This document shows positions 12,482 to 22,025 of a stretch of 64,000 nt of DNA, piece by piece. The notes beneath the pieces were generated by a model. The model ran no database searches. It had not been told where the DNA came from and saw nothing but the letters and a program-made list of their open reading frames with translations. Every line of letters begins with the position of its first letter. Position 1 is the stretch's first letter. Source of the stretch: Macrophomina tecta (taxonomy: Eukaryota > Ascomycota > Dothideomycetes > Botryosphaeriales > Botryosphaeriaceae); the NCBI GenBank assembly GCA_024180945.1, contig JAKSGN010000006.1:4216001-4280000 (forward strand). The letters are read 5' to 3'. A program made the position numbers and the translations under genes.

Positions 12482-13807
12482 ATGCAGCTGTCGACTATGG
12501 TCCACGGCACTGGGAGGGACAGCCGTCAAGAGGCGCACGAGTACTACCGCCAGCAACACCAGCACCACCTCTACCAGGCCCAGCGCGTCCAGCAGCACCA
12601 CCCGCAGGACGTCGCCCACGGCTACCCACATCAACTCTACCATCACCAGCAACAGCAGCAGCACCACTTCAAGCACCAGCAGCCCTTCGTCGGCGCTCCC
12701 CAGTCGCCGCCGTCGCCGCCCGTCGAAGAGCTGGCGAACAAGCCCTCGTTGCCCTCCATCTCGAGCCTGCTGGGCATCGCCGACGGCGAGCGCCCCAGTC
12801 AAGAGCCTGGTGAGTACCTGCACCCCACTGCACCGCCCGCATCCGGTCTTTCCGCTTGCGAGACGAAAGCACAGCCCACAAGAGCGAAATTAACATTCTC
12901 CCCAGGGTCGCAGTCGCAGCAAGCATCGCCGAGCCAGCAGCAGCAGCAGACTGTGCAACAGGCTCAGCAGCAGGCTCAGCAGCAACAACAACAACAACAT
13001 CAACAACAACAGCAGCAGCAGCAGCAGCAACAGACATCCCAGCAGGTGCATCAACACCAGCCGGTCCTGCCTCCAGACCACCGACCCGACCAGGCTCAGC
13101 AAGCTTTCGCCCCTACGATCGTGAGCCACCCCAGAATGACTTTGCCGCCCACGCCTCCCATGCGGCCGGACTCCGTCATTGACGGGAACCAGTCTCCCTC
13201 CACCTCGTCGCAATCGTCTGTCCCGCAGCAGACACCCTACTACCTGGGCCAATCGCTGAACAATATGGAGCCGCACCAGCAGCGCCAGCAAATGCCTCCC
13301 ACTGCTCCCATGCGCCAACGCCCTTCGGTGCCGTCGCAGCCCGCCACCTCTCCCTACACGACCTCGCCTTACGCTCCCTCTCCCTACGGATCCTCTCCTG
13401 GCGGCGCGTCCGTGGGCTCGTACTACTCCCCTGAGAACCAAGTCTACACTTCCCCGAGCATGTACGGCCAGCGTCCGCTTCCGTCCAACTTTCCTCCGCC
13501 GCCGGTCCCGGTGTCGGTTCCCGTGTCGGCGCCTGGCAACCCGAACCCGTGGCAACACCACCACTACATCAGCGCCTCGAGCGCGGCTGCTTTCCCCCAG
13601 TCCCAGGACCGGTATATCTGCCAGACGTGCAACAAGGCCTTCTCCCGGCCCAGCAGCCTCCGCATTCACAGCCACAGCCACACTGGCGAGAAGCCGTTCA
13701 AGTGCCCGCACGCTGGCTGTGGCAAGGCCTTCAGCGTCCGCAGCAATATGAAGCGCCATGAGCGCGGCTGCCACGCCACGGCCGGCCCGTCGGTGCACGG
13801 TTCATGA
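12482..13807 (+). CDS. mtfA: C2H2 zinc-finger transcription factor, MtfA-like
   Basis: Probable orthologue of Aspergillus MtfA, a nuclear regulator of secondary metabolism and development. The frame is open for 441 codons from ATG 12482. Positions 12810-12905 look like a 96-nt intron (GTGAGT donor, CCCCAG acceptor), which would give 409 residues. In order: His/Gln-rich N-terminus, a conserved LPSISSLL patch, a Gln tract (about residues 152-184 unspliced), a PPTPPMRP motif, a long Pro/Ser/Tyr stretch, NPWQHHHYIS, then two adjacent C2H2 fingers at about 377-432 (CQTC...HSHSH and CPHAGC...HERGCH) just before the C-terminus. The fingers and the PPTPP and NPWQHHHYI patches match what I recall of MtfA. 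The sequence shows DNA-binding zinc fingers; the MtfA assignment rests on remembered similarity. In-frame Met codons follow the start closely, so translation could begin slightly later. Confidence 0.75.
   Translation: MQLSTMVHGTGRDSRQEAHEYYRQQHQHHLYQAQRVQQHHPQDVAHGYPHQLYHHQQQQQHHFKHQQPFVGAPQSPPSPPVEELANKPSLPSISSLLGIADGERPSQEPGEYLHPTAPPASGLSACETKAQPTRAKLTFSPGSQSQQASPSQQQQQTVQQAQQQAQQQQQQQHQQQQQQQQQQQTSQQVHQHQPVLPPDHRPDQAQQAFAPTIVSHPRMTLPPTPPMRPDSVIDGNQSPSTSSQSSVPQQTPYYLGQSLNNMEPHQQRQQMPPTAPMRQRPSVPSQPATSPYTTSPYAPSPYGSSPGGASVGSYYSPENQVYTSPSMYGQRPLPSNFPPPPVPVSVPVSAPGNPNPWQHHHYISASSAAAFPQSQDRYICQTCNKAFSRPSSLRIHSHSHTGEKPFKCPHAGCGKAFSVRSNMKRHERGCHATAGPSVHGS
12933..13032 (+). repeat. CAG/CAA codon repeat encoding poly-Gln
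   Basis: Mixed CAG and CAA triplets with occasional GCT, ACT and CAT codons, inside the MtfA-like coding region. They encode a Gln-rich segment with the pattern QQAQQQAQQQ. Such tracts vary in length between strains and are common in fungal activators. Confidence 0.9.
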
Positions 13808-16800
13808 TCATGGTCGTAATGACTGCTTGATTTCTCAGCGCGACAGGACTCGACGCGGCACATGAGAAGCTGTGCATGTACAGAAACGGACACGCTCCAA
13901 CGAAACGTGCGCGAAGAGTAAAAAGGGGGATACAGAAGAGGATTTTCCAGGGGGCATTGGCCGCGGTCAAACAGCCTTCAAGTCATGGAGACATTGACGG
14001 CGGCGTTGGGCGAATACCCAGTTGAAGCCTTACAAGACCACCGCAAGGGTGGCAATGATGGCAGCGAGGACAGTAATGGTCTCACCGAACTCGACACGGC
14101 GGCTGCTCGACTGAGCGATTTCCTCATCCACGCTTTATACCACTTGCATCATTCTCCCGGCGTTTTAATCTTTGTCGATACGGGCGTTCAAGCGGAGGGA
14201 GCCATTTCATATGTTCAGTTCTTTCGTTCTGTCTTCTCAACATCATTTGCATTGGACCGGCGTTGCTATGGGGAAGCGGTCGATGTTGTTGTAGCTATTC
14301 CCTTCACACAGCCTGTTTTCTCGTCGCCCTCCCATCGACGCAGCCTGCGGGCGCGCCGATTGATCCCGCCGCTCAGTCAGCGGCGGGTCTCATGCTTTGG
14401 CATCGGCATGGGACAAGCTTGTTTGTTCGTCTGTTGTTCACCATATACCGATCGTTATTGTGTAGTATAGGCCACGCGCATACCCCCAACCGTAGAGCTT
14501 GGAATGGCAAGATTTTGGTGCCGGCACGCATATCTCCCTGGTGTTACCTAATTGCCCGGAGTCGGACTGAACTACTCTGGGGAAGCTGCAGGCCGTGGTG
14601 AATCGGTGCTAGCGGCGCCAGCACGCGGTGGGCTGTGGTTGCATCGTCGTCTGGCGTTCTTCACCGCCGCGCGCGGCGCTGGGGGGGTGAGGGGATTCGC
14701 TGGCCGTGATTTGCACGCGATCACCGCGCCTCCCCACTCTTCGTCGCTCCGCTACGCGCCAGCGCCAGCGCCGGCATCTCGCACGCCAACCACGAGAACC
14801 TCAGCTGGACCCTGGGCGGGTTCGACGTGGAAGCGGAATCGGGCGCGCGGCCAGAGACCGACACGTACAATTCTTCCGCCGCCCGCTCTCGAGCTCCCCT
14901 GAAATCTGCCTCGCGCCTCAGGCGCCGCTGTTCTCGAGCGCCGCCTCTCCAGCTTGCGGCAAGCGGCTTCGGGAACGACTCGGGCAGGGCAAGATTGGCG
15001 GGCGTCAGGCAGAGCCGCCGCCGTCCCGCTTGCCAGGTTCCTGCTCGCTTGACGAGGCAATCCGTCTCCGAGGCGGTGAGGGCGGATGGAAGCACATCGA
15101 GCGCGCCCCTGGTCGCCGGGCCCTGCTCGATGCCCTGCGCGGCCCTGCGTGGCTCTCTGCACCCAGGAACCCGGGCGGAGATTGTCGGCTCCCTCTCTTG
15201 ACCGGCTGTGGTGGTAGTGGGGGCGGCGGCAGGACGGTCGACGACGCCGGACGACACGGGGCAGACGGGCAGCCAGGGCACCAGGCACGGCGGCCTCGCT
15301 CTCCTCTGCGGCAAGCTCCACGGCGGTCGCAGGCCATTCCTCTCGCCCGACGCCAGCCAGCAAATCGCCCCGTCCGCAGCCACATGGCTGGCCGAAAAGA
15401 AAAAATCAATGATGCGCTGGATCTGCCCTCTTCCCGTCCGCTTGTTTCCTTTTTCAAGCGCATCTCCCGCGCGATCTCCCTTGCTTGGGCCAGCCTTTGC
15501 TTCCACCCAGCCACGAGGCGTGCCCACCACCACCACCCAACACCACCTGCTCCGAGCGAGCGGACTTAGCAAGGGTCTGCTCTCGTGCGGCTCTTGCGGC
15601 CTAGCGACCCAGCCCGCGGAGCACTGAGCAAACGCGGACCTGCCTGCTCTAGCTGCTGCGCTACGGGGGGTTGGCTGTTTGATCTTCGCTAACCGCACGT
15701 CGGTGCGCTGCGTAAATTGGCGACGACGCGGCGGAAGCGCGCGCTACCCTCGACTCACTGTGTCGCAGCGAGGCGGACGACTGCGAGGCTTCCCCCACCG
15801 CCGTTGGCTGGCCACGCCGCGCCGTCCGAGCGTGAATGTGCTGGTGTTGGCCAAACACGTCGTGCTGCTCCCGCGGGCATTAACCCGGTTCGGCATTGTT
15901 TCTAGTAGCTTTCCTAATCCGGCAATTCGGAGTTGCGCCCTTCTTCGCTGGCCACGACCACCCTGCCAGCCTGGTCTCGTTGTCCCGCCGACTCCCTGCG
16001 AGCACTGAACACCTCATTTCTCGACACGCGCTTCCCGTTCGGCCTCTTCGGTCTGCCCCTACTTGGCTGATCAGCTATAGCAGTTGGATTATTGGCTAAT
16101 GAGCTGCGCATGAAGTCATCCGTCCCGCACCACGCCTCCTCGTTTTCGTCACTCCCGTCATTGTCCGCCACGCCCACCTGCAAATCAGCAGTCCCCAAAG
16201 AAAACCGGATTCCTGACCTCGCACACGCCTTACCTTAAACCCATCTGCACCACACGCCCGCCCATCGCTCGCCTCAAGTTGGCTTCTGCAGAGATAACCA
16301 TCGCTCTTCACCGCTACTTGTCGCTGGGCCCCGGATAGCTCTAAAAGATCAGCCATTTATTGCCTTTAAGACGACAAATACTATCAAGAAAAAATCGCCG
16401 CCACCGTGTGCGCATCTTGCTCGTTCGAGAAACTCCCCTGACTTCGTCTTCCTCTCTTCCTTCCCAGCAGGGCCTCTGAGTGGCCTCCGCCACGATGATC
16501 CCGACGCTCGGGTGGAACCGAAACCGTCCCGCGCTCGCATGAATGACGAGACACTTTTTTGCTTTCTCCTCAACCTCGTTCAGGCATTGCGATATAGCGT
16601 TGGAATGTATATCACACCTGGGCAAAAATATACCTGCTAGTCGGGTCGAGGGCAGCGGATCGGCAGGGCCGAACCGCGCTGACGGCCTGCGCTGCTTCTT
16701 TGTGCCCTGCCTGTTTCTCGCTACCTCTCTCCCTGGTGGATGTCTGAGATCTATTCATGCACTTGTTCTTTGTGGATTCCTCCCCGGCCGGCTCCCTCGT

Positions 16801-18911
16801 ATTGTCGAAGTGCACTCATGTCGCAAGGCCGGTATGCCGCGTCCTCCCGCCCCGCGCACGTATGTGTGGCAGAAATACACGCACTTGGCATGCTCTCCGC
16901 GGCCCTTTTCGACTGAGAATCTATGCGGTGCGTAAAGTGGTTTCTGATGCGAAGTTGCTTTTCCCTTGTTCATCCTCGCGCGTTCCTTTCCCACGTTTCG
17001 GAAACGAGAGCCGTGTGGGATCGTTTTCCCTGTCTCCTGTCCTAGATCTTTCCCCGTCCCCTTGCCGTTCATTTGGGATCCTGCCCCACCCTTCTGGCCG
17101 CGCCTATGTGTGTGCGTTTTCCTCCCGTGTTTTAGGTTGATGGATGCGTGTGCGTACTGTATGTCTGTGGATGGGCAGGTGACATGTACACCTTTGCCCT
17201 TTGTTTTTTTTTTTTTTTTTTTTATTGGTTCCGGCAGCTGTGTACCGAGCGTGGCATGGAGATGGCAAGGAAGAAGCAATGGAGGTCGACGACCAGGCTG
17301 CCTTGGTCGAGCTGCGAATATGCTGTCGAGGCTGTGGTTGTCGTGAATTTGCTTGCTTTGAAGTATGTACCAGAGCATATATTCCGTGAATTCGCTCTTC
17401 GATGGCCTAGTATACAGATGGGGGGCCGACAGAGACCTAAGGATGAAAGAAAAAGCCCCCCTCGCATGTTCTTCTCCTTGCCTGGAAGGCGATTCAGCAT
17501 GGCATTATCTTCTTCCCTGCGCATTTGCGGTCTTTTGATGATTACGAAGCCGCCGCGACAGCATGTAGCAATTCAAAACAAAGAGAAGCAATCTTTCAAG
17601 AGGAGTATCATGCCTTGCTTATTTGTCCTCCCGGCTGGCATCATCCTCGCTACCTCCATCCCTCCTTCGCCCCCCTTTCTGCCACTCCGTCGCCCGACGC
17701 ACGAAACCTCATCCGCGTACCCAATCAAGATACGAGCAAACCCCAGGCCTCTGTCCCGATCCAACAGGTCGCCGGTACCGGGACGTCTTCTTCTCCTTCC
17801 TCCGCCTTCTCCCTGGTGCCGAGCCCAGTGCGCATGGCTGGCGTGTTCCGCGGATACGTATGTGGTGCGACAGACCCGTCAACCCAGTTGGGCCATATAT
17901 CTCTTCTGGGGAAAGGGTTTGAGATGGCTGCAGTGCGGCTGAGATTATGGGGCGGATATACGGGGCCGGGGATGGGCCCGATTGGAGGGTTGGAGAAGGG
18001 GTGGTGCAATGTAGCTTTTGTTTCGTTGCGGAAGAAAGGTGGCGGGTGGCGGGATTCTGGGTGTCAGGGAGGGAGGGAGGTAGTGGTCGGTCTGAGGGTT
18101 TGTTGCAAGGAATGGTGGTGGTACTGGGAGAGTGTGTGCAGTTGGTGTGCAGCCCATACGGCAGAGGTGGTGTCTTTGAGGCGACTGTGGCTTGATGTTG
18201 TTTTTGCTGAGCCGATTGGATGTGGTGCGCGAATATGCTCTGGTGCCCGGAAGCGCAGCTCCGTACTTTAAATGGCGATTGCGAGTGTCGATGTCCTCTG
18301 GAAACGCAGTGGGTTCGAGGCTCGAGATCAGCCCAGGAGTTAGAACTCTACTTGTGGCGGCGGTTTCACAAGTTCGCAGGCGTCATGAGACATATGAAGC
18401 CATCGTACTACTGTCACTCCGAGAGGCGGAATGTGCAGTATTGAGTTGTGGCCGCTCATATTTAGCCAGTATCCTTAATGCTGGAACTTGTGCAGGATAC
18501 AGCTCTTTGGAACACAAAATCACAGAGGCAGGCACACTCATTATCAATCAGTGAAAGGTTACGAGATTCCAGTTCCATTCGCTACTTTTCTTCAGTGGCA
18601 ATTTCCTGAGTTCCTTTAATGTTGTAAAGGATGAACTTCCAGGGAATGACTCTATGAATATGGTTCGTGCTTCTTGATTTTACGTGAAGGACAGGTCAGC
18701 TTCGAAAACATTACGCGCAAGAAACTCCTCTCGTATCCACCAAATGCCTCAAAAGAATGATTGAACGCCATGTGCTATGACAAAAGGGAACAACAGCATC
18801 CACACCTACACATCGCCTACTGATTCCAACGTTCACATCAATATCGTCACGCCCATCTCGTCCGTCATCTTTGACTCGTAAACATTACCATTCCGGGGGG
18901 GCCGTGGGCCC
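13808..18911. other. Intergenic region, no convincing gene
   Basis: It holds the 3' end of the mtfA-like transcript, a GC-rich block (about 14.6-15.7 kb) with long overlapping frames on both strands, a pyrimidine-rich block (about 15.9-17.1 kb) resembling a fungal leader, a 20-base T run at 17204-17223, and AT-richer DNA to 18.9 kb. Frames at 13985-14470 (+), 14706-15569 (+) and 17525-18271 (+) have no recognisable domain or believable gene structure. A minus-strand segment at 14030-14134 is protein-like and is listed separately. Confidence 0.45.
14030..14134 (-). other. Possible terminal exon of a small membrane protein
   Basis: On the minus strand a short frame ends with charged residues (VDEE, RRVEFGE) followed by about 17 hydrophobic residues (TITVLAAIIATLAVVL) and a TAA stop. 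Codon choice is typical of fungal genes (ACC, ATT, GTC, CTC, GCC). The frame is closed upstream by a TAA at 14135-14137, next to an AAAG that could act as a splice acceptor. No upstream exon was identified. A second minus-strand frame over the same bases starts with ATG and could encode about 50 residues with a basic, Ser-rich N-terminus. Only one of these, or neither, can be real. Confidence 0.2.
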
Positions 18912-19676
18912 TCAGAGCTCCCAGCTGTTCCCAAAGCCAAGCCACTCCCTCCAGCCGCCTCGCTTCTCTTCGCCGGGCAGCACGCAGTCTCGGACCTCCT
19001 GCCTCGTCACATTCCTCCAATCTTCGACGGGGATCCAACCAATGTACGCCCTGTCACCGAAGCCGCCAATCCAGTACACTTCCTGCACGACGAATCTCAC
19101 CCAGTGACTGGAATGGATGGGGCTGCCGGGATACCACGCCACGGCGTCGGGATGGTACTTGGCGAAGCAGGCCGGGATGGCGTGCTTGACCAGGTCCTCG
19201 GCAGTCACGTTCTCGAGGTAGCCCTGCAGCGAGTAGCGCGGCAGACTTGCGGGACTGCGCACCTGCCCTTTGGGCGGAACCCAGTTCAGGGAGAGCGAGA
19301 TATTGGACCCGGCGGCGACGTTTTTGAAGCTGGTAGCGATATCGATGGCCAGGATGGTCGGGTTGCCCGTTGAGTGCTCGCAGTCGGCGATGTAGTCGAT
19401 CAGGCCGATGGGCGTGCCGGCGACGTCTGAGGGCCGGTTCTCAGAGGCCGACACGCCTTGATTCTTGGTGGGGAAGACGGTGGAGAGCGTTCCCAGGCCG
19501 TTTAGGTGCAGGATGCGGCGCGCCATCACTGCGGACTCATGCACGGTGGGGATGCGGTAGGTCGAGGCATCGTTGTCGGGGACGGGGTTAGAGAAGATGT
19601 GCTGCGGCGGGGGAACCAGCGAGGCGCTCGCGAGGCTGGCTGTGAGAATAGAAGCGAGGGCGTGTGTCAGCTGCAT
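18912..19676 (-). CDS. Secreted CREG-like protein (pyridoxamine-phosphate-oxidase-like fold)
   Basis: A 254-residue protein of the CREG-like family, which has the flavin-binding split-barrel fold of pyridoxamine 5'-phosphate oxidase; members are usually secreted or vacuolar glycoproteins without proven oxidase activity. The ATG at 19676 gives an N-terminal signal peptide (about residues 1-20, MQLTHALASILTASLASAS). The frame is open eight codons farther, but only from TTG. Family-like segments are ARRILHLNGLGTLSTVF near the start of the domain, CFAKYHPDAVAWYPG, and VYWIGGFGDRAYIGWIPVEDW. NIS, NVT and NVT are possible N-glycosylation sites. There is no intron. It is transcribed away from the S30 gene. 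The substrate cannot be deduced. Confidence 0.85.
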   Translation of the reverse strand: MQLTHALASILTASLASASLVPPPQHIFSNPVPDNDASTYRIPTVHESAVMARRILHLNGLGTLSTVFPTKNQGVSASENRPSDVAGTPIGLIDYIADCEHSTGNPTILAIDIATSFKNVAAGSNISLSLNWVPPKGQVRSPASLPRYSLQGYLENVTAEDLVKHAIPACFAKYHPDAVAWYPGSPIHSSHWVRFVVQEVYWIGGFGDRAYIGWIPVEDWRNVTRQEVRDCVLPGEEKRGGWREWLGFGNSWEL

Positions 19677-20336
19677 GATGGATGGGCACTGGGAGCTCAA
19701 CTAGCAATAGCTATGAGGAGGAGTAGCAATGAAGCGTGGGATGTAGCTGAAGCGCCGCAGGTGAGAAGCCGGAGAGAGCTCGCGCATGATCGGTGATGTG
19801 ATCGGGATCAGATAACTGGCGATAACGGAGCTAAAGATTGTTGCTAGGCACATGATGTTCGGCCACCAGAGCGAGCGTTCGTCCGCACCCCGCAACATCG
19901 TGCAGATTCACAGGAGCAGGCAAGCAGGCTGTGGATTCGCTACTTAGTTTATGTGCGTCTTCCGCGAAGCCTAAAAGAAACTTGCTTTCCGAGACCGCTG
20001 GCCGTCAGCAGTGTGACTTCTCTGACTCCGCAGGCTGCCGTATCGGGCGTAGCGCCGCTATTTTGCCGAGTAAGCGAGGACTACTCATCCACAGCGCCAA
20101 TTTCGACCTCACGCCCGCCAACGACGACTCTCCGCACCGACGACATCGCCAACCCGCCCATCTGTAAGTTTGCCCGTTGCATCTCTCCCGAATTGCTGTC
20201 TCTGCTCTTCGCCGCTGCACCTGCGTCGCAATCGTCCGCTCGCCCCCAGAGCCACAGAAAAGCGCTGGAAGCTGACTCGCCACCGTTTCCTGCGCAGCCC
20301 ACCCAACGTCGTTAGCAACACTCAACAACCGCCAAC
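19677..20336. promoter_or_regulatory. Divergent intergenic region, CREG-like gene / S30
   Basis: 660 bases between two head-to-head genes, which must contain both promoters. The S30 side is pyrimidine-rich from about 20.0 kb on, as is common before fungal ribosomal protein genes. No TATA box near the expected distance and no clear operator was seen. Confidence 0.5.
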
Positions 20337-20729
20337 ATGGGTAAGGTTCACGGCTCTCTCGCCCGTGCCGGAAAGGTCAAGTCTCAGACCCCCAAGGTAC
20401 GAAACATCCCGAACTCTCCGCGATCGCAAGATGCCTGGAAGAGGAGGAATAGGAGTCGCCACTTGGCTGCTCCGGAAACAAGCAGCTGGACGTGTCGGAG
20501 GGGCCCGTTGAACAACCGGATGCTGATGGATATCGTGCAACACAGGTCGAGCCCCAGGAGAAGAAGAAGCAGCCCAAGGGCCGCGCCCTCAAGAGGATAA
20601 AGTACACTCGCCGCTTCGTCAATGTCACCATGACCGGCGGCAAGAGGAAGGTGAGCTTTGCCACCTTGCAGATTTTTCGAACTCGTATCCTCACACAATG
20701 TCCAGATGAACCCCAACCCCACTTCGTAA
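20337..20729 (+). CDS. rps30: 40S ribosomal protein S30
   Basis: Three exons encode 62 residues: 20337-20396, 20546-20650 and 20706-20729, with introns of 149 and 55 nt bounded by GT and AG. The joined protein runs [40 protein letters not shown], then [15 protein letters not shown] and MNPNPTS. This is the complete, strongly conserved eukaryotic S30 (eS30), a basic protein near the decoding site of the small subunit. As in other fungi, there is no ubiquitin-like (FAU) leader. The start context GCCAACATGG is favourable. Both introns fall on codon boundaries, so exon 2 is phase 0 at both ends. Confidence 0.97.
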
Positions 20730-22025
20730 ACAACCCGACCGACACCTCGCGATCGCGACATGACGGAGCGACTTCTGGGATAATGGAGGAGCTCTGAAAA
20801 GGAAGGGTCAGGTTTTTCTTGCGGTTTACGAAAAAAAGGATTCAATCGAATGGGCTGGAACTTCACGATCTGCTCTTTCGAGTTCAAATGGGATTTTCTT
20901 CTCTTCCGACAATTAACTCGACAATGTCGCACATATGACTCTTGATCAGAAGAGAGGACCATCGGCATGTTCTCGTCATCGAGGACGGGAGATCCTCTTT
21001 TGGGTGGCAACATCTTGCAGGGGTTTCCAGTTCGAAGACGTGCATGAGATAAAGCTCCCCGGACTTTTAATTCTGGGAGGAAAGGGGCATATCAATGGCG
21101 CAACTTGCTTTCCGAAATCCGCCTCGTGATTTTGCGCGTTGACTTCCCGCGTTATGCGTTGCTAGTTAATTTAAGCTAGTTGCATGCTTCACATGCGTCC
21201 AGTCACCCTCAAGAGCGCTATTTCTGCACCCAGGTACTATGACGCTTCGTGGCAGCCAGCGTGAATACCTGACAGTAGCTTGCGGACTTGCCCCGGCACA
21301 AGTATCGGCATCGATATAGTGCCGGATAACTGCCACTCCAGCCCTAATGATATCCAAGCAGAACTGCTACTTCGTCCTCTTAACCCCATCGTCTACAACT
21401 TGTCAATGATATACGACGCATCCAACATGCTGCATCATGCGCCCATTGCTCCGTCCAGACGTATAGTATAGCCGTTACTCAAAATCAGGTCTTCATACTT
21501 ACTATTCAGCAAGTGATGGAACCCGTAATACGTACTGTTGCCAAGTCTGCAACCGAGCGGAAAGCGGAAGTGTGCTAGTACTCTCTCAACTTGCACTATT
21601 CAATTGATTACAATTCGACAGCTATTTAGGATTTCCTTAGTCCTGTGCCATTGAACCAGTGAATTGACAGCATCCAGCAAACGAGTAAGGGAAATTATCG
21701 TACAGACACATGACGTGATTTTCCTCAGGTCCGGGTTAATTAGCCACTCATTAACATGAATCAACCACGACGAAATTGTATTGCGGCTGCACATTTACAC
21801 ACAGAAAAGAACACGAGACGCAGACGAGAAATATTAACGACAGAAAAAAGGGCGGGGGGAATGACGTGGGTATCTACCATCGACTAACTTTTGTTTCTAC
21901 AACCAATCTTTTCACAAAAAAAAAAAAAAAAAAAAAAAAAGAACAATTTGAAATCCGCTTCGCCCCAAAAGAAGTGGAGAAATTCACAAAGAGAGATATG
22001 CAGAGCCACATTAAATAAGCCCCCA
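20730..22025. other. Intergenic region, S30 to Mtc5
   Basis: Two genes converge here (S30 forward, Mtc5 reverse), so this stretch holds their 3' regions. It is AT-richer than the surroundings, has only short frames and includes a 25-base A run at 21916-21940. I see no gene in it. Confidence 0.6.
21916..21940. repeat. 25-base poly-A run
   Basis: An uninterrupted run of 25 A, about 85 bases past the Mtc5 stop codon. It could be a slippage-prone homopolymer or the tail of an old reverse-transcribed insertion; no matching upstream sequence or target duplication was recognised. Confidence 0.9.

Noticed and set aside
12890..13798. 302-codon minus-strand frame opposite the mtfA-like gene
   Set aside because: It is the antisense shadow of CAG/CAA and Pro-rich coding sequence, giving Leu and Arg runs without motifs.
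14706..15698. 287- and 325-codon frames on opposite strands
   Set aside because: They overlap fully, lack motifs and have the composition of GC-rich non-coding DNA.
19677..19700. Longer N-terminus for the CREG-like protein
   Set aside because: It would need a TTG start; the ATG at 19676 gives a clean signal peptide.
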